From NCBI GenBank assembly GCA_963778545.1, contig CAVZUW010000011.1, forward strand, positions 62,001 through 126,000: 64,000 bases of DNA. Direction: 5' to 3'. The DNA comes from DASSJM01 sp963778545. GTDB lineage: Bacteria; Actinomycetota; UBA4738; HRBIN12. Shown here piece after piece: positions 18,289 through 27,710 of this stretch; within the stretch, counting starts at the first letter, position 1; each line of letters opens with the position of its first letter. The position numbers and the translations under genes are program-made. Below the pieces are notes generated by a model. The model did no database searches. It was given only the letters and a program-made list of their open reading frames with translations, and had not been told where the DNA came from.

Positions 18289-18364
18289 AGGCTGGGTTCG
18301 GGAACGGCGGCGTTCCCGTGCAGCAGAGCGTACCCGTAGGCCCGGAAAGGAAGCGGGGCAGGCC

Positions 18365-20302
18365 GTGACGATCGTGTGGAGACCCTCGCCCGAGGTCGTG
18401 GAGCGGGCGAACGTCACGCGGTTGATGCGCGCCCACGGCATCGCCACCGAGGAGGAGCTGCTCGAACGCTCGACCACGGACGTCGAGTGGTTCTGGGACG
18501 CCGCGATCCGCGACCTCGGCCTCGAGTTCTACGAGCCGCCCACCTCGATCCTCGACACGTCCCGCGGGGTCGAGTGGGCGACGTGGTTCGGCGGCGGATC
18601 CGTGAACCTCGCGCACAACTGCGTCGACCGATGGGCCGAACGCACCGCCGGACGCCACCGCGATCGTGTGGGAGGGCGAGGAGGGCACCACCCGCCGGGT
18701 CTCGTACCGCGAGCTGCGCGAGGCCTCGGACCGGCTCGCGAACGGTCTCGCCGGGCTCGGCGTGCGGTCGCTCGACGCGGTCGGGATCTTCCTGCCGCCC
18801 ACGCCGGAGGCGGTGGTCGCGGTGATGGCGTGTTCGAAGCTCGGCGCGGTGTGGCTGCCGCTGTTCTCGGGGTTCGGCGCCGACGCGGTCGCGAAGCGGC
18901 TCGAGGACGCGGAGGCGACGGTGCTGATCACGGCCGACGGCTTCCCGCGGCGCGGCAAGGTCGTCCCGATGAAGGAGACCGCGGACGAGGCCGTGGCGCG
19001 CGGCCGGATCGGTCCGCCACGTGATCGTCGTGGATCGCCTGGGCCGAACGGACGCGCCGTGGAACCCCGAGCGCGATCTGCGGTGGGACGAGCTCCTCGC
19101 GTCGAACGCGGACCGGTTCGAGACCGCGCACCTGGATCCCGAACACCCGCTGTTCATCGCCTACACGAGCGGGACGACCGGGACACCGAAGGGCGCCGTC
19201 CACGTCCACGGCGGGTTCCTCGTCAAGATCGCCGAGGAGGTCGCGTACCAGACCGACGTCCAGCCGGGCGATCTCCTGTTCTGGTTCGCCGACCTCGGCT
19301 GGATCATGGGGCCGTGGGAGATCGTCGGCGCGACGGCGCTCGGCGCGACGGTGTTCCTGTACGACGGCGCCCCGAACCATCCCGGACCCGACCGGCTCTG
19401 GTCGATGGTGGAGCGACACGCGCATCACGCACCTCGGGGTCTCGCCCACGCTGGTGCGCGCGCTGATCCCGTCGGGCGAGGAGCCGGTGCGCTCCCACGA
19501 CCTGTCGTCGCTGCGGATCCTCGCCTCGACGGGCGAGCCGTGGAACCCCGAGCCGTACCGGTGGTTCTTCGAGGAGGTCGGCGAAGGGCCGGCTGCCGAT
19601 CATCAACCTGTCGGGCGGGACCGAGGTCGGCGCCTGCTTCCTGTCTCCCCACCCGATCAGCCCGCTCGAACCCTGCTCGCTCCGAGGCCCGGCGCTCGGG
19701 ATGGACGTGGCGGTGTTCCGGCCGGACGGGACGGTGGCGGATGCCGGCGAGGTCGGCGAACTCGTGTGCCGTACGCCCTGGCCGAGCATGACCCGCGGGC
19801 TCCGCGGCGATCCCGAACGCTACCTGGACGCCTACTGGCGCCGGTTCCCCGGGGTCTGGTGCCACGGCGACTGGGCGAGCGTCGACGAGGACGGCCAGTG
19901 GTTCCTCCACGGGCGCAGCGACGACACGATGAACATCGCGGGCAAGCGCCTCGGCCCGGCCGAGGTCGAGAGCATCCTGACGCTGCACCCGTCCGTGACC
20001 GAGTCCGCGGTCGTCGGCGTCCCCGACGAGGTCAAGGGCGAGGCGATCTGGTGCTTCGTGGTCACGAACGGCGAGGTCTCGGAGGGTCTGGCGGACGAGC
20101 TCTCGGCGCTGGTGGCCGAGCACCTCGGCAAGGCCTTCCGGCCCTCGCGGGTGCGTGGTGGTCCCCGAGCTGCCCGCGGACGCGTTCGGCCAAGATCCTG
20201 CGCCGGGCGATCCGCGCGACGGTCGTCGGCGAGGACCCGGGCGACCTGTCGAGCCTGGAGAACCCGTCGGCGCTGGCGTCGATCCGGTCCGCGCTCGCTT
20301 GA
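18365..20302 (+). CDS. Acyl-CoA synthetase (acetyl-CoA synthetase-like), six frameshifts
   Basis: About 643 residues once six extra bases are removed (near 18645, 18998, 19420, 19590, 20152 and 20183), close to the normal length of acetyl-CoA synthetase. The N-terminal ACAS_N region has VEWFWDAAIRDLGLEFY. The P-loop is YTSGTTGTPKGAVHVHGG. GRSDDTMNIAGKRLGPAEVE is the hinge region, and FGKILRRAIRATVVG contains the catalytic lysine. It forms an acyl-adenylate and then an acyl-CoA. If the frameshifts were real this would be a pseudogene, but every segment keeps strong conservation, so error is likelier. Confidence 0.75.
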
Positions 20303-20347
20303 GCCGGCCCTGCGCGACGCTGCGACGACCGGCCGTCGCGGTCGGGA

Positions 20348-20353
20348 TAGGCT
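20348..20353 (+). promoter_or_regulatory. Candidate -10 box (TAGGCT) before the receiver-GGDEF gene
   Basis: TAGGCT lies 10 bases before ATG 20364. It follows the TANNNT pattern but with a longer spacer than most. Confidence 0.3.
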
Positions 20354-20363
20354 TGCGCTGCCG

Positions 20364-21207
20364 ATGAGCGTTCCGCGCGACCCGAAGCTGTCCGTCCTCG
20401 CCGTCGGGGTCGACCCCGGCGCGCTCGAGGGGTGCACGCTCGAACACGCCGACGATCTGCTCGGCGCGCTCGCCAACCTGGCCGACGGCGGGATCGACGT
20501 GGTGGTCACCGCGCTCGAGCTCCCCGACGCGAGCGGCACCGACGTGATCGTCTCCCTGCGGGAGCGGGCGCCCGAGGTGCCGGTCATCGTCATCGGCGAC
20601 GCCGGGGCCGAGCCGATGGACGCGTTCGATGCCGGCGCGAGCGACGTCGTCCCGCCGGACGCCGCGACCGACCTGGTCGCCCGGGCCGTGCGGTACGCGG
20701 TCACCCTGCGCAAGGTCGAGGCGGGCCTCGCGCCGGTATCAGGCGTTCGACGAGCTCACCGGGCTGCTCAACGCCCGGGGGTTCGACCTGCTCGCGAACC
20801 ACCACTTCCGGCTGGCCGACCGCTCCAAGGACCCCGTCCTGATCGTGTTCCTCCGCGTGGACGAGGACGGCGGGGCCCCGGGCGGAGGCGGCGGTCGCCG
20901 ATGCCGCCACGGTGATCAGTTCGGCCGTCCGGGTCTCCGACGTCGTGGCGCGGGTGGGCTCCGAGGCGTTCTGCGTGCTGCTGGCGGGCGCGGTCGCGGG
21001 TTCGGAGCCGATCGTGCTGGAGCGGATCATCGAGGCCGTGGCCACCCACAACGCGAGCACCGGGCACGAGACCGGGCCCTCGCGTCTCGATCGGGGCCGC
21101 CTCCTACGACCCCGAGCATCCGGTCCCGCTCGGCGGAGCTGATCGCGGAGGCGGACCGCCGCATGCGGCGCCCCTCGCCCGGTGCCTCGGAGCCGCCGGG
21201 CACATGA
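20364..21207 (+). CDS. Degenerate receiver plus degenerate GGDEF protein
   Basis: About 279 residues after removal of four extra bases (near 20732, 20878, 21083, 21133). Residues 1-115 look like a CheY-type receiver, but the phospho-acceptor site reads DVVVTALELPDASG, with Ala where Asp is expected. The second half starts AFDELTGLLNARGFDLLA like a GGDEF domain. The signature loop is RVGSEAF instead of GG(D/E)EF, so diguanylate cyclase activity is unlikely. It may bind c-di-GMP or proteins instead. It lies between the acyl-CoA synthetase and the sigma/anti-sigma pair. Confidence 0.65.
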
Positions 21208-21346
21208 GAACTTCCCGGCCCGACCGGGTGCCACGATCCGAGCACGACCGTGCTGCGAATGCCCGACGAGGAACGGACGGCACGGAACGGCGGCTCCCTC
21301 TTCGGTCCTCGAGGCGCTCGGTGCCCGCGCGTCGCGGGAGCTGTCC

Positions 21347-21923
21347 GTGACGGACGACCTCGCCGAAGCCCGAGACCGGGAGCTCGTCCAGCGGATCCGC
21401 CGCGGGGACGGGGAAGCGTTCCGAGGGCTCTTCGGGCGCTACTCGCCGAGCGCGATGTCGCTCGCGCGCCGTGTCGTTCGGCAACCGTTCCTCGCGGAGG
21501 AGATCGTGCAGGAGGCGTTCTTGGCGGTGTGGAAGAACCCGGGCGGGTACGACCCGCAGCGCGGGTCCGTCCGCTCGTGGCTGATGGGCATGGTCCATCA
21601 CCGCGCCGTCGACGCCGTGCGCCGCGAGGAGTCCCAGCGCCGGCGGAGCGAGGAGTCACAGCTCTCGGACCCGGTGATCCAGCCCGACCTCGCCGACGAC
21701 GTCGTGGACGAGCTCGGGCTCCCCGAGGAGCGCCGGGCCGTCCGCGCCGCGCTCGAGGAGTCTGCCCGACGAGCAGCGCCAGGTGATCGAGCTCATGTAC
21801 TTCGACGGGCTGTCGCAGTCGAAGATCTCGGACAAGCTCGGCCTGCCGCTCGGGACCGTGAAGTCGCGGACCCTGCTCGGGATGAAGCGGCTGCGCACCG
21901 CGATCGGGGGGCTGCCGCGATGA
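21347..21923 (+). CDS. ECF-type RNA polymerase sigma factor
   Basis: About 191 residues after removal of one extra base near 21765. Region 2 is FRGLFGRYSPSAMSLARRVV then AEEIVQEAFLAVWKNP and SVRSWLMGMVHHRAVDAVRR. Region 4 is LPDEQRQVIELMYFDGLSQ then KISDKLGLPLGTVKSRTL, the DNA-recognition helix. It resembles SigK-type ECF factors that pair with RskA anti-sigma factors. GTG 21347 is chosen because GGGAG lies just upstream. A longer N-terminus is possible. It overlaps the anti-sigma gene start (ATGATGA). Confidence 0.85.
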
Positions 21924-22626
21924 TGCGCGACCACGACCAGGATCGAGGAGCTCATCGCGATCCGGTCGATCGGCGGGCTCGACCCGCAGGAGCAGGCCGA
22001 GCTCCAACGCGAGATGGCGTCGCACGGCCCCGACTGCGAGGAGTGCCGCCGCCTCGAGAGCGAGTACGGCGAGGTCGCCGGCCGGCTGGCGTTCGCCCTG
22101 GACCCGGTCCGGCTCCGCCCGGGCTTCGCCGAAGAGACGATCGGGCTCGCGCTCGGCGAGAGCGCCCGAGTCGCGGCAGGGCCGCGGCGGGGGCCGCTGG
22201 CGCCCGCTCGTGGCCGTGGCGGCGGCGCTGGTGCTGTTCGTCGGCGGCGCGGTGCTCGGGGCGGCCGTGTTCGGCGGCGGTGGCGAGGTGCCCGCGCAGG
22301 CCACGGTGCTCGCGCTGGAGCCGCAGGATCCGAGCCTCTCGGGCATCGTCACCGCGGCGTTCACGCCGGGCGAGACGGGGATGTACCTGCAGGGGTCGGG
22401 GCTCGAGCCGCTCCCCGACGACAAGGTGTACGAGCTCTGGGTGATCGAGGGCGACACCCCGGCGGCGGCGGTGTGCGTGGCGCCGAGCGACGACGGCTCG
22501 GTGTTCGCGTTCGCCGACAAGGAGGTGACCGGCTCCGAGGTGCTGGCGGTGACGGTCGAGCCCTCCACGTGTTCGGATGCACCGACGACGGCCCCGAGCT
22601 GGGCCGCGCAGGTCGCGACCGCCTGA
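21920..22626 (+). CDS. RskA-like zinc anti-sigma factor
   Basis: About 234 residues after removing two extra bases (near 21943 and 22190). The cytoplasmic anti-sigma domain has the zinc motif HGPDCEEC (H-x3-C-x2-C). One transmembrane helix, AVAAALVLFVGGAVLGAAVF, leads to an extracellular RskA domain with GMYLQGSGLEPLPDDKVYEL. It would hold the ECF sigma factor at the membrane until regulated proteolysis frees it. Start and stop overlap shows coupling to the sigma gene. Confidence 0.85.
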
Positions 22627-22652
22627 CGCTTCGGGCGCCGAGACCCGACGAC

Positions 22653-23484
22653 TCAGGAACGAGCCACGAGCACCGAGCACGGGGCGTGTTCCGCGCTGTG
22701 CTCGCTCACGCTGCCGAGCAGCACCCGGCCGACCCCGCCCGCGTCCCGGTGGCCGACGACCAACAGGTCGCTGCGGTCGCGCTTGGCCGCGGCGACGAGG
22801 GCATGCTCGGGTCGTCCCATCGCCATGTCCCGCACCGGCTGGACCCCTCGCTCCGTCGCCGCTCGAACGGCCGGCTCGAGCTCGGGCGGACTCTCCTCCC
22901 CCTCGTCGAGGGTCCATTCGGAGTCGCGGCCCCGGAAGACGGGGACGACGTGCAGCAGGTGGAGCTCGGCACCGGTGGCGGCCGCGATCGACGGCAGCGA
23001 GGGACGCCGTGTGGACCGACGCCTCGGACCCATCGACGCCGCAGGTGATCCTCGACGGGAAGGTGGCGCCCGCGGTGCGCGCGAGCATCACCGAACACGG
23101 CGCGTGACCGAGCACGTGCTTCGCGACCCGGCCAACCCGGATCGCTCCGCCGAGCAGACCGCCGTCGGGTCCGATGCACACGAGGTCGGCGTCGCGCTCT
23201 CGCGCCTCGCTCACCAGCACCTGCTCGGGGTCGCCGGCGAGGATCCTCAGGTCGGCGACGGTCCCGAACTCCTTCGCGTAGACGGCGGCCCGCTCCAGCG
23301 CGGCCTCGGCCTCGGGCTCGACGTCGGTGTCGTGCGGCTTGTCGGTCTCGACGACGTAGACGATGTCGAGCGCGGCACCCAGCGCCGCGGCGATCCGGGC
23401 GCCCTGCCGAGCCGCCTCCTCCGCGCGTGCGGACCCGTCGGTGCCGACCAGGATCCGCCCGAGCTCCGTGGTCTCCCCGGTCAC
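22653..23484 (-). CDS. Tandem universal stress protein (two UspA domains)
   Basis: About 276 residues after removal of one extra base near 23010. Both halves start with the Usp strand-Asp pattern (GRILVGTDGSARAEEAAR; RITCGVDGSEAS). Both end in the ATP-binding G-x2-G-x9-G(S/T) region (GGLLGGAIRVGRVAKHVLG; GHRDAGGVGRVLLGSVSEHS). Both close with APCSVMLA or APCSVLVA. Tandem Usp proteins bind ATP and support stress survival in Actinobacteria. The GTG start overlaps the aconitase stop by 4 bases. Confidence 0.85.
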
Positions 23485-26202
23485 GGGGCGAGCATCTCCC
23501 GGAGCACCATCTGCAGGATGCCGCCGTGCAGGTAGTAGTCCACCTCGGCGGCGCCGTCGATCCGCAGCACGGCCTCGAACGCGACGTCCTCGCCCTCCGG
23601 CGGGCTCGCGATGACCCGAACACGCTGGCCCGGTTCGATCCCGCCCGCGACCCCCGAGACCTCGAAGGTCTCGGTCCCGGTCAGCCCGAGGGTGGCGGCC
23701 GACTCCCCCGGCGCGTACTGCAACGGGAGGATGCCCATCCCGACGAGGTTGCTCCGGTGGATCCGCTCGAAGCTCTCGGCGATCACGGCGCGGACGCCGA
23801 GGAGCGCGGGGCCCTTGGCCGCCCAGTCGCGCGAGGAACCGCTGCCGTACTCCTTGCCGGCGAGGACGACGAGCGGGACGCCTTCCTGCTGATAGCGCAT
23901 CGCGGCGTCGTAGATCGTCATCAGCTCACCGTCGGGCAGGTGGGTGGTCCACGGGCCCTCGCGGTCCGGAGCGAGGTCGTTGCGCAGGCGGACGTTCGCG
24001 AACGTGCCGCGCATCATCACCTCGTGGTTGCCTCGCCGCGCGCCGTACGAGTTGAAGTCGCGCTGCTCGACGCCGTGGTCGAGCAGGTACCGCCCCGCGG
24101 GCGAGTCCGGTTTGATCGAGCCCGCCGGCGAGATGTGATCGGTCGTGATCGAGTCCCCGACCTTGACGAGGCAACGCGCGCCGGCGAGGTCGGTGGGTTC
24201 GGACGGCGTCGGTTCGAGGTCCTCGAAGAACGGCGGCTCGCGCACGTAGGTCGAGTTCGGATCCCACGCGTAGACCGGACCCTCGGGCGTCGGGAGGGCG
24301 CGCCACCGATCGTCGCCGTCGAAGATCCGCCCGTACTCGCGCTCGAACTGTTCGGGTGAGACCGATGCCGCGATCGCCTCCCGGACCTCCTCGGGCGAAG
24401 GCCACAGCTCCTCCATGGACACCGGCGTCCCGTCCGCCGATATCCCGAGGGGTTCGCTCGACAGGTCGACCTCGATGTGGCCCGCGAGGGCGTACGCGAC
24501 CACGAGCGGCGGTGATGCGAGGTAGCTCGCCCTGACCAGCGGATGGATCCTGCCCTCGAAGTTGCGGTTGCCCGAGAGCACGGCGACCACGGCGAGGTCG
24601 TTCTGGGTCACGGCGTTCGCCACCTCCTCCGGCAGCGGCCCGGAGTTCCCGATGCACGTCGTGCAGCCGAACCCGACGAGCGAGAAGCCGAGCTTGTCGA
24701 GGTAGGGCGTGAGCCCGGCGGCGTCGAGGTACTCGGTCACCACGCGCGAACCCGGAGCGAGCGACGTCTTGACCCACGGCTTGGTGTCCAGGCCCGCCTC
24801 GACCGCCTTCTTCGCGAGCAGGCCGGCCGCGAGCATCACGGCGGGGTTCGACGTGTTCGTGCAACTCGTGATCGCGGCGATCACGACCGAGCCGTGACGG
24901 ACGGCGCCGTGGTTGAGCGATACCGGCTCCTCCGAACCCGGCTCGACGGTCTCCTCGGGATCGACGCCGACCTCCGGCGTTCCCGCCCTCCTCGAGGAGC
25001 CGGCCGACCTCGGTCGCGTCGGGGTCGGGCTCGAGCCGGTCGCGGAACGCCTCGACGAACGAACCCCACACGCGCGAGAGCGGGACGCGGTCCTGCGGCC
25101 GCTTCGGTCCGGCGACCGAGGGTTCGATCGCGGCGAGGTCGAGCTCGACGATCTCGGTGAAGGTCGGTTCGGGGTCGCCGTCGCGACGGAACAGGCCCTG
25201 TTCCTTCGTGGAGCGCTCGACGAGATCGACCCGGTCGCCCCGACCGGTGAGCCGGAGGTAGCGCAGCGTCTCGTCGTCGACCGGCCAGTACGCGGACGTG
25301 GCCCCGTACTCGGGGCACATGTTCGAGAGCGTCGCGCGGTCCGCGAGCTCGAGCGTCGAGCAGCCGTCGCCGAAGAACTCGACGAACCGTCCGACCACCC
25401 CGTGCTCGCGGAGCATCTGGGTGAGCGTCAGGACCAGGTCGGTCGCCGTCGTCCCGGGCGGGAGCGCGCCACGGACCCGAACGCCGACGACGAGCGGCGT
25501 CGGCAGGAACATCGGCTGGCCGAGCATCGCGGCCTCGGCCTCGATCCCACCCACGCCCCACCCGAGCACGCCGAGCCCGTTCACCATCGTCGTGTGGGAG
25601 TCGGTCCCCACCAGCGTGTCGGGGAGCGCGACCCCGTCCTGGACCGTGACCACCCTGCCGAGATGCTCGAGGTTCACCTGGTGGCAGATCCCCGCACCGG
25701 GTGGCACCACGCGGACGCCGTCGAACGCCTGCTGCGCCCACCGCAGCAACGCGTACCGCTCGCCGTTGCGCCGGTACTCCCACTCGATGTTCGCCTCGTA
25801 CGCCGTCGGCGAGCGGAACAGGTCGACCTGCACCGAGTGATCGATGATCAGGTCCACGTCCACCAGCGGCGAGACCCTCGACGGATCGCCGCCGGCGCGC
25901 GCCATCGCCGAGCGCATCGCGGCCAGGTCGACGACCGCGGGCACGCCCGTGAAGTCCTGCATCAGGACGCGAGACGGCATGAAGGCCAGGTCGGCCGTCG
26001 GGGAACCCTGCGGCCAGGATGCGAGCGCCCGGACGTCGTCCTCGGAGACGTCGCGGGTGCCGGCGCGACGCAGGAGGTTCTCGAGCAAGATCTTGACGGT
26101 GTGCGGGAGCCGGTCGAGCTCGGCGACCGCCGCGAGCCGGTACAGGTCGACCGGACCGTCGCCGGTCTCCAGTCGGGCCCGGGCAGCGAACGGGTCGCTC
26201 AC
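23481..26202 (-). CDS. acnA: Aconitate hydratase A
   Basis: About 906 residues after removal of one extra base near 24985, the usual size for AcnA/IRP-type aconitase. It interconverts citrate and isocitrate in the TCA cycle with a 4Fe-4S cluster. Visible motifs are VLMQDFTGVPAVVDLAAMR, LVGTDSHTTMVNGLGVLGWG, IAAITSCTNTSNPAVM with one cluster cysteine, and VGFGCTTCIGNSGPLP with the other two. The swivel domain has YGSGSSRDWAAKG with the active-site serine and arginine. The GTG start at 26202 has GGAGG only one base away, which is unusually tight. Confidence 0.95.
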
Positions 26203-26214
26203 GCCTCCATGCTC

Positions 26215-26715
26215 TCAGACGCCGCGGCGAAGCTCGTCGATCACCGCGCGGTGCGCGGTCCGCGTCTCGCGCCGGATCTTGGCCTCGTGCTGACGGCGCT
26301 GCTCCTCGTCCGTCTCGGCGATCAGCGGCGGGACCGGTCTCGGCTTGCCATCGTCGTCGAGCGCGACGAACACGAGGTACGCGCTGGAGCAGTGGGTCCT
26401 CGTACCGGTCTCGAGCTCCTCGGATTCGACACGGACGCCGATCTCGAGCGACGTCGTCCCCACGTCGTTCACGGACGCCTTCACCGTCACGATGTCCCCG
26501 ACGTGCACCGGCGCGAGGAACGACATCTCGTCCATCGAGACCGTCACGCTGAGGCCGCCCGCGTGCTTGAACGCCGCGAGCCCCGCCGCCGTGTCGACGA
26601 GCTTCATCACGACGCCCCCGTGCACGATGCCGGCGATGTTGACATCGGTGATCTCCATCAGCTGGACGAGCGTCACCTGGCTCGAGGCGACGCGGCGGGG
26701 CTCGAGATCGCGCAC
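26215..26715 (-). CDS. Hot-dog fold acyl-CoA thioesterase
   Basis: 166 residues from GTG 26715. A hot-dog domain of the cytosolic acyl-CoA hydrolase type is seen in NIAGIVHGGVVMKLVDTAAG, then SVTVSMDEMSFLAPVHVGD and CSSAYLVFVALDDDGKPRPV. The enzyme releases free fatty acids from acyl-CoAs. A TAGAAT box seven bases before GTG 26715 favours this start over ATG 26754. It precedes aconitase by 12 bases on the same strand. Confidence 0.85.
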   Translation of the reverse strand: MRDLEPRRVASSQVTLVQLMEITDVNIAGIVHGGVVMKLVDTAAGLAAFKHAGGLSVTVSMDEMSFLAPVHVGDIVTVKASVNDVGTTSLEIGVRVESEELETGTRTHCSSAYLVFVALDDDGKPRPVPPLIAETDEEQRRQHEAKIRRETRTAHRAVIDELRRGV

Positions 26716-26722
26716 GTTCGGG

Positions 26723-26728
26723 ATTCTA
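26723..26728 (-). promoter_or_regulatory. Candidate -10 box (TAGAAT) of the thioesterase-aconitase operon
   Basis: TAGAAT on the minus strand ends seven bases before GTG 26715. It is one of the closest matches to the canonical TATAAT box in the window. Confidence 0.5.
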
Positions 26729-26744
26729 GGCGGCGGGGCGCCGG

Positions 26745-26750
26745 TAGCAT
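26745..26750 (+). promoter_or_regulatory. Candidate -10 box (TAGCAT) of the lipoprotein gene
   Basis: TAGCAT ends six bases before GTG 26757, identical in sequence and spacing to the box before 13406. Confidence 0.45.
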
Positions 26751-26756
26751 GCACGC

Positions 26757-27561
26757 GTGCGTCGCCTCCTTCCCCTCATCGTGGTCCTCACCCTGGCCGG
26801 TGTGGCCTGTTCGGGCTCGGACGAGCCCGCGGCGGCACCGTCCGGGGCGACCGCTCCGACGACCATGGAGACCACCCCCTCCGTCACCGCGACGACCGAG
26901 ACGCCGACCCCGAGCGCGAGCTCAAGTCCCGTCGTGGATGCCGACGTCCGGCTCCCCGAAGGCATGCCGGCGATCGTGGACGACCCCGCGGAGCTCGCGA
27001 GCATCGAGGCGGGCGAACTCATCGAGCCTCGTGCCGGCGGGGGCAAGCATCGCCTCGCAGGTCGGTCCGGCGCTCGGAGTTGCCTCCCAGCCGGAAGCGA
27101 ACGATCAGATCGCGGTCACCTGGTTCGACCAGGACCCGCCCGAGGGCACCACCGGGCTCATCGTGTGGCAGCGGTTCGAGGATCCGCCCACGTGGCGAGC
27201 CGTGTACGCCTTCACGGATCCGCCGCGCAAGGGCGTGTTCGGGATCCGATTGGATCCGGGCGACGTGACCGGCGATCGGATCCCCGACCTGCTGACCTTC
27301 GAGGACGTCGGCGGCAGCGGCGCCTGCGGCACGTACCGCGTCGTCGCCACGTCCGTGGGCGACGCGAGCGAGATCTTCCGACGCGAAGCCTGCGACACCC
27401 AGATCGCGATCTCGGCGGGCGACCTCCGGATCCGCGAGGCCGTCTTCCACGCCGACGACCCGCACTGCTGCCCGAGCGCGTTCCGCGAGTCCGTCCTGCG
27501 CTGGAACGGCACCTCCTGGGACGAGATCTCGTCGGAGGTCACCCGGAACGACCCCGCCTGA
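26757..27561 (+). CDS. Secreted lipoprotein with FG-GAP/VCBS-like segment, function unknown
   Basis: About 267 residues after removal of one extra base near 27030. The signal LLPLIVVLTLAGVACSGSDE has a lipobox ending in Cys, followed by a low-complexity Thr/Pro/Ser linker of about 40 residues. The globular part includes GDVTGDRIPDLLTFEDVGG, a Ca-binding-like D-x-[DN] loop seen in VCBS/FG-GAP blades, and paired cysteines (GSGACGTY, HCCPSAF). It is divergent from the thioesterase gene. No partner or substrate can be assigned. Confidence 0.65.
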
Positions 27562-27710
27562 CGGCGTCCGCTCCCCCGTCGCCCGGTCGCCCGACCACCG
27601 AGCGCGGCCAGGCGCCGAACTCGTGCGGCGAAGGGCTTACGTAGACCCTCGGACCGGCCGATACAGGGAGCGATCCCGGCGATCGACCTAGGGAAGGGCA
27701 GGGTCTGAGC

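Noticed and set aside
18365..20302. Pseudogene call for the acyl-CoA synthetase
   Set aside because: Six shifts of the same sign with all catalytic motifs intact fit sequencing error better than decay, so it is kept as a CDS with lowered confidence.
24913..27561. An 882-residue plus-strand frame across aconitase and the thioesterase
   Set aside because: Only its last part, from about 27,040, is real (end of the lipoprotein after a frameshift). The rest is antisense to conserved aconitase.
27562..27710. Riboswitch before the giant coiled-coil gene
   Set aside because: The 149-base region has some pairing potential but no recognised consensus. GC-rich sequence folds readily by chance.
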